DNA of 64,000 bases from Aestuariivivens sediminis (GTDB lineage: Bacteria; Bacteroidota; Bacteroidia; Flavobacteriales; Flavobacteriaceae). Below, one piece after another: positions 1-8,557 of this stretch. A program made the position numbers and the translations under genes. The notes below the pieces were generated by a model, which made no database searches, was not told the origin of the DNA, and saw nothing but the letters and a program-made list of their open reading frames with translations. Every line of letters starts with the position of its first letter. Position 1 is the first letter of the stretch. The stretch is from contig NZ_JAKMCP010000004.1 in NCBI RefSeq assembly GCF_022662105.1, positions 1 to 64,000 of the forward strand. The letters are read 5' to 3'.

Positions 1-28
1 CTGCCTGCCTCACCGGCAGGTAGGCAGG
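1..28. repeat. GC-rich palindrome-like repeat, copy 1
   Basis: A GC-rich unit built from CTGCCTGCC and GGCAGGTAGGCAG arms that can fold on itself. Its first 23 bases are identical to bases 310-332, so the GIY-YIG gene lies between two direct copies. The repeat supplies the last codons and TGA stop of that gene. It stands out from the AT-rich surroundings and may be truncated at the window edge. It looks like a dispersed REP-like element, but genome copy number cannot be judged here. Confidence 0.7.
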
Positions 29-285
29 TAACCAACTGAGTTATAGGACCGTTTATATTTTTCTTTTATCCATTGTTTCCCATATCCAGATTTTAGATAC
101 TTTTCTCGCTTCCTAGCTTCTTCCCTTGTATTAAAATCTTCAAAGAAAAACAATTTCCAAGGGCAATAACCCTTTGTACTTTTCGTCCTTCCAGCATTAT
201 GCTCCTTTAACCTCTTTTCAACATTAGAGGTCATGCCTACATAAAACCTTCTGTCTTTTTCACTAATAAGAACGTAAACAAACAT
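10..285 (-). CDS. GIY-YIG nuclease-superfamily small protein
   Basis: A 91-residue stand-alone GIY-YIG domain. The paired YVL (residues 4-6) and YVG (15-17) strands are visible, followed by the expected Arg25 and His29 region and an EEARKREKYLKSG helix typical of the UvrC/YhbQ-like single-domain group. Members of this superfamily are metal-dependent nucleases, but the cellular role of the short bacterial ones is mostly unknown. The last residues (YLPTCR) are encoded by the flanking GC-rich repeat, so the natural C-terminus may have been replaced or extended by repeat DNA. The gene sits alone between two repeat copies, with no operon partner. Confidence 0.85.
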   Translation of the reverse strand: MFVYVLISEKDRRFYVGMTSNVEKRLKEHNAGRTKSTKGYCPWKLFFFEDFNTREEARKREKYLKSGYGKQWIKEKYKRSYNSVGYLPTCR

Positions 286-309
286 AGTATCTACTTCGTC
301 AGATACTCC

Positions 310-332
310 CTGCCTGCCTCACCGGCAGGTAG
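310..332. repeat. GC-rich palindrome-like repeat, copy 2
   Basis: 23 bases identical and in the same orientation as bases 1-23. The copies diverge just after the shared part (TAGCCGGG here against TAGGCAGG in copy 1). It lies 25 bp upstream of the ATG of the GIY-YIG gene. Spacing between the copies is 309 bp. See the finding on the flanked nuclease gene. Confidence 0.7.
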
Positions 333-425
333 CCGGGTATAAGCCCTTTTTCGGCATTTTACCACTGTACTCTCGTTTAAAGAGTGTGCAATATTACTAC
401 ATATTTTATAACTCTACAAGATTTT

Positions 426-830
426 TTAATCGTTTATCTCCTGGCACAATTCTATTAAAACGCCATTTACGGACTTAGGGTGTAAAAAAGCAACCCATTT
501 ATGGTCTGCTCCCCGCTTTGGTACATCATTCAAAACGGTAAACCCTTCTTCCTTTAAGCGTTTTATTTCCGAAACAATATCCTCAACTTCAAAAGCAATA
601 TGGTGAATGCCCTCCCCTTTTTTAGCTATAAATTTAGCTATAGGGCTGCTGGAGCTGGTAGCCTCCAAAAGTTCAATTTTATTCGGGCCGACTTGAAAAA
701 AAGAGGTATTGACCCCTTCGCTTTCCACATTTTCCATTTTATAATTAGATGCGCCAAATAATTTTGAAAATACGTCGTTTGAAGTCTCTAAACTTTTAAC
801 GGCTATGCCTATATGTTCTACTTTAATCAT
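426..830 (-). CDS. mce: Methylmalonyl-CoA epimerase
   Basis: 134 residues, the usual length for the bacterial enzyme. Two vicinal-oxygen-chelate (glyoxalase) half-domains are present, with metal ligands visible as His6 in VEHIGIAV, His in GIHHIAFEV and Glu in VLIELCQE. The enzyme interconverts (2R)- and (2S)-methylmalonyl-CoA in the cytoplasm, linking propionyl-CoA carboxylation and methylmalonyl-CoA mutase. The gene is divergent from rbfA. No mutase gene is in view, so the rest of the pathway must be elsewhere. Confidence 0.92.
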   Translation of the reverse strand: MIKVEHIGIAVKSLETSNDVFSKLFGASNYKMENVESEGVNTSFFQVGPNKIELLEATSSSSPIAKFIAKKGEGIHHIAFEVEDIVSEIKRLKEEGFTVLNDVPKRGADHKWVAFLHPKSVNGVLIELCQEIND

Positions 831-895
831 TTAGTAACCAAGTTTTAATGTTGTAAATTTTAAATATCAAAGGTAATTAATCTTTAAATATCATT

Positions 896-903
896 TACTT
901 TTG
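896..903 (+). promoter_or_regulatory. Bacteroidetes -7 element upstream of rbfA
   Basis: TACTTTTG matches the Bacteroidetes -7 consensus TAnnTTTG and ends four bases before the rbfA ATG. Transcription would start at or very near the start codon, giving a nearly leaderless mRNA. No clear -33 TTG was found at the expected distance, so confidence is moderate. Confidence 0.45.
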
Positions 904-907
904 CAGT

Positions 908-1303
908 ATGGAAGAAAGTCAAAGACAAAAAAAAATAGCATCGGTTTTACAACGTGATCTAGCCGAAGTGCTTCAGTATGCAGCTACTCAGGGCGGTATG
1001 CGGGGAATTTTAATTTCTGTCTCTAAAGTTAAGGTCACTGTAGATTTATCCCTTGCAAAAATATACGTAAGCGTCTTTCCCAACAACAAGGGAGATGAGA
1101 TACTCAAAGGCATAACATCCAATGCCCCGCTCATACGACATGAATTGGCACAGCGAACCAAACATCAATTACGCCGTATGCCGCAATTGGAATTTTTTCT
1201 AGATGATTCCCTGGAATACATCGACAAAATAGAACAGTCCCTTAAGAGACAGGACAACCCTATAAACCAGCCCGACTTACTCGATAAAAGAAAAAAAACC
1301 TAA
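908..1303 (+). CDS. rbfA: 30S ribosome-binding factor A
   Basis: 131 residues forming one RbfA (KH-like) domain over roughly residues 5-110, with the family opening ESQRQKKIASVLQRDLAEVLQ and the conserved LIRHELAQR and P-x-LEFFLDDSLEY segments. RbfA binds helix 1 of 16S rRNA during 30S maturation and cold adaptation. The TAA stop is followed with no spacer by the TTG start of a permease gene in the same reading frame, so the two are translationally coupled and could be joined by stop readthrough. Confidence 0.95.
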   Translation: MEESQRQKKIASVLQRDLAEVLQYAATQGGMRGILISVSKVKVTVDLSLAKIYVSVFPNNKGDEILKGITSNAPLIRHELAQRTKHQLRRMPQLEFFLDDSLEYIDKIEQSLKRQDNPINQPDLLDKRKKT

Positions 1304-2521
1304 TTGAATTTCCCCCTTTACATAGCCAAACGCTATTTACGTGCCAAAAGCAGTAACAATGCTATAAATATCATAACTATTATAGCACTGGTCGGTGTGA
1401 TTCTGGGTGCCGCATCTTTGTTTGTCGTTCTATCGGGTTTCGCAGGTTTAAAGGATTTCACGCTTCAATTTTCGACGATCATAGACCCGGACCTTAAAGC
1501 TGAAACAGCCAAAGGAAAATCTTTCTTTTTATCCGAAGAAGAAACTAGGCAACTGGACCTTATTGAGGATGTTACCGTTTATTCCAAAGTTTTGGAAGAA
1601 CGGGTGTTCATCATGTCCGATGACAAATCCTATCCGAGTGCCTACATCAAGGGGGTGGACAATAATTTTAAAAAGGTCAACACCGTCGATTCCATTTTGG
1701 ACCAGGGGAGTTGGTTTCAAGATAAAACGAATCAGATTGTAGTGGGTTCCGGCATATCATTTAATCTGTCCTTTGGTGTTTTAGATTACAACAAGGCCAT
1801 AAGCATCTATGTGCCTAAGCCCGGAAAAGGACAGATAACTTCTGCCGAAAAAGCATTCAACACAGTCAACGCAGTGAATGTGGGGGTTTTTTCTATTAAT
1901 GAAAAACTAAACGATACTTATGTATTTTCGCCATTGAGTCTCGCACAACGTCTTTTGAATTACAAGCCCAATCAAATTTCGGCCATTGAATTTAAATTGC
2001 GTTCCGGTGCCGATCAAGAGCTCGTTAGAGCTCGCATAAAACAGGTTTTAGGGAATAAAGTCGTTCTAAAAAACAGGGTGCAGCTCAACGATGCCTTGTA
2101 CAAAATGTTGAATACCGAAAATCTTGCGGTTTATCTCATATTTACCCTGGTCTTAATAATTGCACTTTTTAATATTATCGGTTCCATTATCATGATGATA
2201 TTGGACAAAAGGAAATCGCTCAATACCCTGTTTAACATAGGGGTAAATGTGAACGATATTCGAAAAATATTCTTTTTACAAGGAAGCTTAATGAGTATTA
2301 TTGGTGGCCTGTTTGGTATTGTAATCGGATTGACCTTAACTCTAAATCAATTGTACGGGCCTTTAGCCTTAAAAGTATTTATAACACCAACCCTGCCTTA
2401 TCCCGTAAGGATTAAAATCATCAACGTTTTTATTGTGTTTTTTACCATTGCCATATTAGGCATATTGGCTTCAAAAATAGCGTCCTCCAGGATTACAAAA
2501 AGCCTGGTTCAGAATTATTGA
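1304..2521 (+). CDS. FtsX/LolC-like ABC transporter permease
   Basis: 405 residues with the FtsX-like (MacB periplasmic core plus permease) arrangement: an N-terminal membrane segment at about residues 22-45, a large extracytoplasmic domain to about 265, and three C-terminal membrane segments (about 270-295, 320-345, 370-395). This resembles LolC/LolE, which extract lipoproteins from the inner membrane with the ATPase LolD. No ATPase gene is adjacent. TTG start: the opening NFPLYIAKRYLRAKS is the typical N-terminus of the family and no ATG fits. The protein is coupled to rbfA by direct abutment. Confidence 0.85.
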   Translation: MNFPLYIAKRYLRAKSSNNAINIITIIALVGVILGAASLFVVLSGFAGLKDFTLQFSTIIDPDLKAETAKGKSFFLSEEETRQLDLIEDVTVYSKVLEERVFIMSDDKSYPSAYIKGVDNNFKKVNTVDSILDQGSWFQDKTNQIVVGSGISFNLSFGVLDYNKAISIYVPKPGKGQITSAEKAFNTVNAVNVGVFSINEKLNDTYVFSPLSLAQRLLNYKPNQISAIEFKLRSGADQELVRARIKQVLGNKVVLKNRVQLNDALYKMLNTENLAVYLIFTLVLIIALFNIIGSIIMMILDKRKSLNTLFNIGVNVNDIRKIFFLQGSLMSIIGGLFGIVIGLTLTLNQLYGPLALKVFITPTLPYPVRIKIINVFIVFFTIAILGILASKIASSRITKSLVQNY

Positions 2522-2551
2522 TTTTTTAGGGCAAGTGTGCCTGTGGCACAG

Positions 2552-2629
2552 CGCGCTATCCGTTATTAGTTTTGCAAATCCCGGCCCGGGTTTTGCAAAA
2601 GCTAGCCACTGCTATCGCTCTTGCAAAAG
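2552..2629. repeat. GC-rich inverted repeat between convergent genes
   Basis: Between the converging permease and dus genes. Arms at 2570-2584 (TTTTGCAAATCCCGG) and 2586-2600 (CCGGGTTTTGCAAAA) pair at 14 of 15 positions. A further CTTGCAAAAG at 2620-2629 and two GCTATC-containing blocks flank them. There is no clean poly-T tail, so it may be a bidirectional terminator or a dispersed intergenic repeat. Confidence 0.55.
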
Positions 2630-2635
2630 TTCTGT

Positions 2636-3631
2636 CTAATGCATAAACTGATGGTCGGAAAATTGGGCCAGGACCTCATCGAAGGTAGCAAACACGTCTT
2701 CCGGTCTGTCGCTGGTAACCATTCTGGTGCGATATTCCTTAAAGTGTGGAATCCCTTTAAAATAATTGGTGTAATGCCTGCGGGTTTCAAAAACACCTAA
2801 GGTTTCACCTTTCCAATCAATAGCCATTTTCAAGTGTCTTCGGGCAGCCTCAACACGCGCTTCTAAAGACACGGGGTCTAGGTGTTGTCCGGTTTTAAAA
2901 AAATGTTTCACCTGTTTAAAAAACCAGGGGTTCCCTATACTCGCTCTGCCAATCATAGCACCATCCAAACCATAACTGTCCCGCATTTTCGCAGCACTTT
3001 CGGGAGTGTCCACATCACCATTTCCAAATACCGGAATATGCATGCGTGGATTATTTTTAACCTCCGCAATGGGCCTCCAATCGGCATCCCCTTTGTACAT
3101 CTGGGCACGGGTACGCCCATGAATGGCTATGGCTTTACACCCCACATCTTGAAGGCGTTCCGCCACCTCCACGATTTTTATGGAATTATGGTCCCATCCC
3201 AAACGTGTTTTAACCGTAATGGGCAGGTTGGTGCGCTTAACCATTTCGGCAGTGAGCTTTTCCATAAGACAAATATCTTTTAGAATGCCTGCACCGGCTC
3301 CCTTGCTCACTACTTTTTTTACCGGACAACCAAAATTAATGTCAATAATATCCGGATTGGACTGCTCCACAATATCAATCGTTTGCAGCATGCTGTCCAG
3401 GTTGGCTCCGAATATTTGTATCCCCACCGGCCGTTCCTTTTCATAAATGTCCAATTTCATAACACTTTTGGCCGCATTGCGTATTAAACCCTCACTCGAC
3501 ACAAACTCCGTGTAGACGACATCGGCACCCTGTTCCTTACAGAGGGCTCGAAAAGGGGGGTCGCTTACATCTTCCATGGGAGCTAAAAGCAAGGGGAAAT
3601 CTGAAAGTTCTATGTGATCTATTTTAACCAA
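2636..3631 (-). CDS. dusB: tRNA-dihydrouridine synthase (DusB-type)
   Basis: 331 residues forming a TIM-barrel flavoenzyme that reduces uridines in the tRNA D-arm using FMN and NADPH. Visible motifs are APMEDVSDPPFR near the N-terminus (FMN binding), INFGCPVKKV with the catalytic Cys at residue 102, KTRLGWD, AIHGRTR, and GNGDVDTPE followed by GAMIGRASIGNPW. Length is normal for DusB. It is convergent with the permease gene and divergent from lepA. Assignment to the DusB subfamily rests on general similarity. Confidence 0.92.
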   Translation of the reverse strand: MVKIDHIELSDFPLLLAPMEDVSDPPFRALCKEQGADVVYTEFVSSEGLIRNAAKSVMKLDIYEKERPVGIQIFGANLDSMLQTIDIVEQSNPDIIDINFGCPVKKVVSKGAGAGILKDICLMEKLTAEMVKRTNLPITVKTRLGWDHNSIKIVEVAERLQDVGCKAIAIHGRTRAQMYKGDADWRPIAEVKNNPRMHIPVFGNGDVDTPESAAKMRDSYGLDGAMIGRASIGNPWFFKQVKHFFKTGQHLDPVSLEARVEAARRHLKMAIDWKGETLGVFETRRHYTNYFKGIPHFKEYRTRMVTSDRPEDVFATFDEVLAQFSDHQFMH

Positions 3632-3718
3632 ATCAACAATTTTGGAGCAAAATTAAGGTTTTTCTGCAAAAGAACTCACAGGATTTGAAAACCAGACAAG
3701 TCTGAACAAAAAATCAGC

Positions 3719-3726
3719 TATATTTG
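3719..3726 (+). promoter_or_regulatory. Bacteroidetes -7 element upstream of lepA
   Basis: TATATTTG matches the TAnnTTTG consensus, 28 bp before the lepA ATG. The implied transcript would have a leader of roughly 20 nt. No -33 TTG stands at the ideal distance. Confidence 0.45.
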
Positions 3727-3754
3727 CAAATTCAATCTCGGCATAGATTTTTGT

Positions 3755-5551
3755 ATGAAGCACATTAGAAACTTTTGCATTATCGCACATATAGATCATG
3801 GTAAGAGTACGCTCGCAGACCGTTTATTGGATTTTACGGGTTCTGTAACCGAACGTGAGAAACAGGATCAGTTGCTTGATAATATGGATTTGGAGCGTGA
3901 ACGAGGCATCACCATTAAATCACATGCCATTCAAATGGATTATGTGTACCAGGGGGAAAAGTACGTTTTAAACCTTATCGATACCCCGGGTCATGTCGAT
4001 TTTAGCTATGAAGTATCACGGTCTATTGCAGCTTGTGAAGGCGCCCTGCTCATTGTAGATGCCGCCCAGAGCATACAGGCACAAACGATCTCTAATCTCT
4101 ATTTGGCTCTGGAAAACGATTTGGAAATTATTCCGATTTTAAATAAAGTAGATCTGCCAAGTGCCAACCCTGAGGAAGTCACCGATGATATCGTCAATTT
4201 ATTAGGGTGTAGTCCGGACGAAGTTATTCATGCCAGCGGCAAAACAGGCTTTGGGGTGGATCAGGTTTTAGCAGCCGTTATTGAACGTATTCCACCCCCA
4301 AAAGGCAATCCGGATGAGCCTTTGCAGGCTTTAATTTTTGATTCGGTATACAATCCATTCCGTGGTGTTGAAACTTATTTTAGAGTCATAAATGGAGCCA
4401 TAAAAAAGGGGCAACACATAAAATTTATTGCAACAGGTAAAAACTATTTTGCCGATGAGGTAGGCACCCTCAAACTCAAACAACTTCCTAAAAACGAAAT
4501 TAAAGCAGGGGATGTGGGGTATGTCATTACCGGTATTAAAGAAGCAAAAGAAGTTAAGGTTGGAGATACGATAACCGATGCCAAAAACCCAACTAAAAAC
4601 GCCATTTCCGGTTTCGAAGATGTTAAACCAATGGTATTTGCAGGAATCTATCCCGTTGATACAGAAGATTATGAAGAACTTCGGGCGTCGATGGAAAAAT
4701 TACAACTTAACGATGCCTCGTTGGTGTTTCAACCCGAAAGTTCAGCGGCTCTGGGCTTTGGTTTTCGCTGTGGGTTTTTGGGAATGCTCCACATGGAAAT
4801 TATCCAGGAACGCCTGGAGCGCGAATTCGATATGACCGTGATAACAACAGTCCCTAATGTATCGTACCACGCGTTTGTTAAAAAGCAACCCGATGAGGTT
4901 GTCATTGTTAATAACCCGTCGGATCTACCGGATCCTTCCACTTTAGACAGGGTGGAAGAGCCCTATATTAAGGCCTCCATCATTACAAAAGCAGACTTTG
5001 TGGGTAATGTAATGAGTTTATGCATTGAAAAAAGGGGGATGATTACGAACCAGACTTATCTCACACAGGACCGGGTGGAACTTAATTTCGATTTGCCCCT
5101 GGCAGAAATCGTTTTTGATTTTTACGATCGCCTAAAAACCGTATCAAAAGGATATGCCTCCTTCGATTACCACCCCATTGGCATGCGGCCATCCAAACTG
5201 GTTCGCGTTGATATTTTATTGAACGCTCAGCCTGTCGATGCGCTATCGGCTTTAATACATGCCGATAACGCCCAGCATATCGGTAAAAAAATGTGTGAAA
5301 AACTAAAAGAGCTCATCCCGCGCCAGCAATTCGATATACCCATACAAGCGGCCATTGGTGCTAAAATTATATCCAGGGAAACCATAAAGGCCCTTCGTAA
5401 AGATGTTACAGCCAAATGCTATGGTGGTGATATCTCACGAAAGCGTAAACTGTTGGAAAAGCAGAAAAAAGGGAAAAAGCGGATGCGCCAGGTGGGTAAT
5501 GTGGAAATTCCTCAACAAGCATTCATGGCAGTATTGAAACTAAATGATTAA
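3755..5551 (+). CDS. lepA: Elongation factor 4 (LepA)
   Basis: 598 residues, the standard length. It is a translational GTPase that back-translocates or remodels stalled ribosomes. GTPase motifs: [10 protein letters not shown] (P-loop, residues ~10-19), RGITIKS (switch I), DTPGH (~77-81) and NKVD (~131-134). The LepA-specific C-terminal domain follows, including [22 protein letters not shown] near the end. The start is supported by the family's usual opening ([17 protein letters not shown]). Confidence 0.97.
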   Translation: MKHIRNFCIIAHIDHGKSTLADRLLDFTGSVTEREKQDQLLDNMDLERERGITIKSHAIQMDYVYQGEKYVLNLIDTPGHVDFSYEVSRSIAACEGALLIVDAAQSIQAQTISNLYLALENDLEIIPILNKVDLPSANPEEVTDDIVNLLGCSPDEVIHASGKTGFGVDQVLAAVIERIPPPKGNPDEPLQALIFDSVYNPFRGVETYFRVINGAIKKGQHIKFIATGKNYFADEVGTLKLKQLPKNEIKAGDVGYVITGIKEAKEVKVGDTITDAKNPTKNAISGFEDVKPMVFAGIYPVDTEDYEELRASMEKLQLNDASLVFQPESSAALGFGFRCGFLGMLHMEIIQERLEREFDMTVITTVPNVSYHAFVKKQPDEVVIVNNPSDLPDPSTLDRVEEPYIKASIITKADFVGNVMSLCIEKRGMITNQTYLTQDRVELNFDLPLAEIVFDFYDRLKTVSKGYASFDYHPIGMRPSKLVRVDILLNAQPVDALSALIHADNAQHIGKKMCEKLKELIPRQQFDIPIQAAIGAKIISRETIKALRKDVTAKCYGGDISRKRKLLEKQKKGKKRMRQVGNVEIPQQAFMAVLKLND

Positions 5552-6012
5552 TTTTAGGTAATTTCATTTGATTATTTAATGCCAAATACCTATTATATGA
5601 GCGACTGCGTAAAAATATGTTTAATGTTTTAGGTGATAAGCTCATTTTTATTACCAATAATTCTTGGTTAGCTTAAAAAAGCTTTTTTTTTCGTAAAAAT
5701 TTTATTGCGCCAAAATTGTTAATAATTATTTTGTATGTTTATAACATCGTAGTTATGTTTAGTGTCCTAAACTACAACAAACGCTTATTATCATTATGTT
5801 TATTTAATATCAATAAAGCATTAATTTTAAGTTATAACCCTTTTTTGTTATTAACAATTTTGTGATTTTTGATACGTGTTTGATGATCCCAAAAATGGAT
5901 TGTTAAGCAAAAACGGTTCTGTAATTCTTATAATAAATGAAGCCAGGTGATATGGTTATGCATGGATTTTCCTGTAATGCTGTATTGGAAACCTAAAATA
6001 TAAATTTTTTAT
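5552..6012. promoter_or_regulatory. 461-bp AT-rich region upstream of the glycogen operon
   Basis: No coding potential seen. The left part holds a weak terminator-like stem for lepA (5670-5683, AGCTT/AAGCT, followed by a T run). The centre holds a perfect 15-bp inverted repeat, CAAAATTGTTAATAA at 5711-5725 and its reverse complement at 5848-5862, 122 bp apart. The region is long for this genome and probably carries the promoter and operators of the glgM-glgC-glgE-mak-glgB operon. No convincing -7/-33 pair could be fixed. Confidence 0.5.
5670..5690 (+). terminator. Weak terminator after lepA
   Basis: A five-base stem AGCTT (5670-5674) / AAGCT (5679-5683) with an all-A loop runs directly into a T tract. 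The stem is short and AT-rich, so termination efficiency is doubtful. Confidence 0.35.
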
Positions 6013-7215
6013 ATGAAAGCACTTTTTTACACTCGGGAATTCCCGCCATACGTTTATGGAGGCGCGGGAGTTCATGTTGAATATTTGGCTGAAGAGCTTT
6101 CAAAGCTCATGGAGGTTGATGTGCGCTGCTTTGGAGATCAGGACGAATCACGCCATAATCTGAGCATTAAAGGGTTTCCTTACGACCATCCCGTTTTCGA
6201 ATCGGCTGATGGAAAATTAAAAGCCGTGTTTCAAACCTTAAGTACCTGTATCCGGATGAATGTAGATCCGGTAAATGCACAAGTGGTTCACTGCCATACC
6301 TGGTATGCCCAATTTGCAGGTATTCTTACAAAGTTGTGTTATGGAACTCCCTTGGTTATTACCACACACTCTTTAGAACCGCTTCGCCCCTGGAAACGTG
6401 AGCAATTGGGACGGGGTTATGATGCATCATCCTGGGTTGAAAAAACAGCCATTGAGATGGCTGATGCCATCATAGCGGTATCCGAAGAAACCAAAGTTGA
6501 TGTTTTAAAACATTTTAATGTAGACGAAAAAAAAGTTAAAGTCATTTATAATGGCATAAACTTGCAAGAGTACGTTCTTACTTCAGCGTCCGAAACTCTG
6601 GATGCCTATGGTGTCGACAAAACCAAACCTTATGTCCTGTTCGTTGGCAGAATAACACGCCAAAAAGGAATCATCCATTTAGTAAATGCCATAAAATATA
6701 TCGACCCCGATACGCAAATTGTACTTTGTGCCGGTGCCCCGGACACCCCTGAAATTGCCAAAGAGATGGAAGACAGTGTCAATGAGGTGAAGAAAACCCG
6801 TCATAATGTGATCTGGATTGATAAAATGGTGACCAAAAAAGAGATCATTCAATTGTATTCCCATGCCGATGTGTTTTGTTGTCCGTCAATTTATGAACCT
6901 TTTGGCATCATTAATATTGAAGCCATGGCCTGTAACACGGCCGTTGTGGCCAGTGCGGTTGGAGGGATTAAAGAAGTGGTTGTGCCAAATGAAACCGGAA
7001 TTCTTATCCCTTTAGAACAGCAGAAAGAAGCCCCGTTTGAACCGGTGGACCCCGATGCATTTTCAAGAGATTTGGCCACCGGTATAAATACCCTTATTCA
7101 TGATGAAGCCCTCAGGCATAAAATGGCCGAAAATGGTCGAAAACGAGTCGAGGACTATTTTGATTGGGCTGCAATTGCCAAACAGGTTGAGTCTCTCTAT
7201 AAGTCGTTAATATAA
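6013..7215 (+). CDS. glgM: GT4 glycosyltransferase, GlgM/GlgA (actinobacterial-type glycogen synthase)
   Basis: 400 residues. The N-terminus YTREFPPYVYGGAGVHVEYL matches the corynebacterial/mycobacterial glycogen-synthase group, not the GT5 GlgA of E. coli. The GT4 E-x7-E motif is E295-PFGIINI-E303. In mycobacteria this enzyme (GlgM) uses ADP-glucose and glucose-1-phosphate to make maltose-1-phosphate, and can also elongate glucan. It is the first gene of a tight operon with glgC, glgE, maltokinase and glgB. The presence of GlgE favours maltose-1-phosphate synthesis, which is inference. It would act in the cytoplasm. Confidence 0.85.
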   Translation: MKALFYTREFPPYVYGGAGVHVEYLAEELSKLMEVDVRCFGDQDESRHNLSIKGFPYDHPVFESADGKLKAVFQTLSTCIRMNVDPVNAQVVHCHTWYAQFAGILTKLCYGTPLVITTHSLEPLRPWKREQLGRGYDASSWVEKTAIEMADAIIAVSEETKVDVLKHFNVDEKKVKVIYNGINLQEYVLTSASETLDAYGVDKTKPYVLFVGRITRQKGIIHLVNAIKYIDPDTQIVLCAGAPDTPEIAKEMEDSVNEVKKTRHNVIWIDKMVTKKEIIQLYSHADVFCCPSIYEPFGIINIEAMACNTAVVASAVGGIKEVVVPNETGILIPLEQQKEAPFEPVDPDAFSRDLATGINTLIHDEALRHKMAENGRKRVEDYFDWAAIAKQVESLYKSLI

Positions 7216-7250
7216 ATAATACCAAATACTAACTAAAAACAACTGAATAT

Positions 7251-8516
7251 ATGCTTAATAATAAGGTTTTAGCCATTATTTTAGGTGGTGGACAAGGATC
7301 AAGATTATACCCCTTAACAAAAGACAGATCAAAGCCGGCAGTCCCTATTGCCGGAAAATACAGATTGGTGGATATCCCTATTTCAAATTGTATCAACTCA
7401 GACATAAAGCGCATGTACGTGTTAACCCAGTTTAATTCGGCATCACTGAATCGTCATATAAAAAACACCTATCACTTTAGTTTTTTTAGCAGTGCTTTTG
7501 TGGATGTCTTAGCCGCCGAACAAACCCCGCAAAACAAAACCTGGTTCCAGGGTACCGCCGATGCGGTAAGGCAAAGCATGCATCACTTTATGAGACATGA
7601 TTTTGATTATGCCCTGATCTTATCGGGAGACCAACTCTATCAAATGGATTACGATCTAATGATTGAAGCCCATGAAAAAAATAATGCTGAAATCACTATT
7701 GCCACCATTCCCGTGAATGCGAAAGATGCCACTGAGTTTGGGATTATGAAGTCCGACGATCAAAATGTGGTAACCTCCTTCATAGAAAAACCGGATTCCA
7801 GTTTGTTACCCGATTGGACATCCGAAGTGAGTGACGAGATGAAGAAGCAAAACCGGCATTATTTGGCCTCCATGGGGATTTACGTCTTTAACCGGGATTT
7901 ATTGGTTGAACTAATGTCCGATGCCAATACTAACGACTTTGGTAAAGAAATCATTCCACAAAATATTGATAAGCATAAAACCTTAAGTTATCAATACGAA
8001 GGCTATTGGACCGATATTGGAAACATCGATTCCTTCTTTGAGGCCAATTTAGGACTAACCGATGATATCCCGAAATTTGATTTATACGATAAAAGTAAAC
8101 GGATTTACACTAGGGCCAGGATGTTGCCAACTACAAAAATTGCCGGGACCATGCTGGAAAAAGCCGTCATCTCGGAAGGCTGCATTATTAGTGCCGCCAA
8201 AATAGAGCAATCGGTTATTGGAATTCGTTCTAGAATCGGAAACGAATCTACTATTATAAACACCTATATGATGGGATCGGATTATTATGAAACCCTTGCC
8301 GAAATTGATTCGAAAAAGATTGATATCCTATTGGGTATCGGGGAGCGTTGTTTTATAAAAAACGCCATTATTGATAAAAACTGTCGTATCGGGGATGACG
8401 TGAGAATAAATGGCGGTAAGCATCTCGAAGACACCGAAACGGATACCTATTTTGTTAAAGATGGTATTGTTGTGGTTAAAAAAGAAGCAGTGATACCAAA
8501 AGGATTTGTCATTTAG
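7251..8516 (+). CDS. glgC: Glucose-1-phosphate adenylyltransferase
   Basis: 421 residues. The nucleotidyltransferase domain has LGGGQGSRLYPLTKDRSKPAVP near the N-terminus, IPISNCINS, WFQGTADAVRQ, and SGDQLYQMDYD with the metal-binding Asp. A left-handed beta-helix with hexapeptide-like repeats (SVIGIRSRIG, INTYMMGSDYY) occupies the last ~130 residues. It makes ADP-glucose from ATP and glucose-1-phosphate, the committed and usually allosterically controlled step of glycogen synthesis. It is 35 bp after glgM and feeds it directly. Confidence 0.95.
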   Translation: MLNNKVLAIILGGGQGSRLYPLTKDRSKPAVPIAGKYRLVDIPISNCINSDIKRMYVLTQFNSASLNRHIKNTYHFSFFSSAFVDVLAAEQTPQNKTWFQGTADAVRQSMHHFMRHDFDYALILSGDQLYQMDYDLMIEAHEKNNAEITIATIPVNAKDATEFGIMKSDDQNVVTSFIEKPDSSLLPDWTSEVSDEMKKQNRHYLASMGIYVFNRDLLVELMSDANTNDFGKEIIPQNIDKHKTLSYQYEGYWTDIGNIDSFFEANLGLTDDIPKFDLYDKSKRIYTRARMLPTTKIAGTMLEKAVISEGCIISAAKIEQSVIGIRSRIGNESTIINTYMMGSDYYETLAEIDSKKIDILLGIGERCFIKNAIIDKNCRIGDDVRINGGKHLEDTETDTYFVKDGIVVVKKEAVIPKGFVI

Positions 8517-8557
8517 ATTGCCTTTCATTTCTAAAATATTTCTATCCAACCAAACGT

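Noticed and set aside
2882-3283. 133-residue plus-strand frame inside the dus gene
   Set aside because: Antisense shadow of the conserved DusB core; no independent support.
6013-7215. Classical GT5 glycogen synthase
   Set aside because: The N-terminus and the E-x7-E motif are of the GT4 actinobacterial GlgM/GlgA type, not GT5 with its KTGGL motif.
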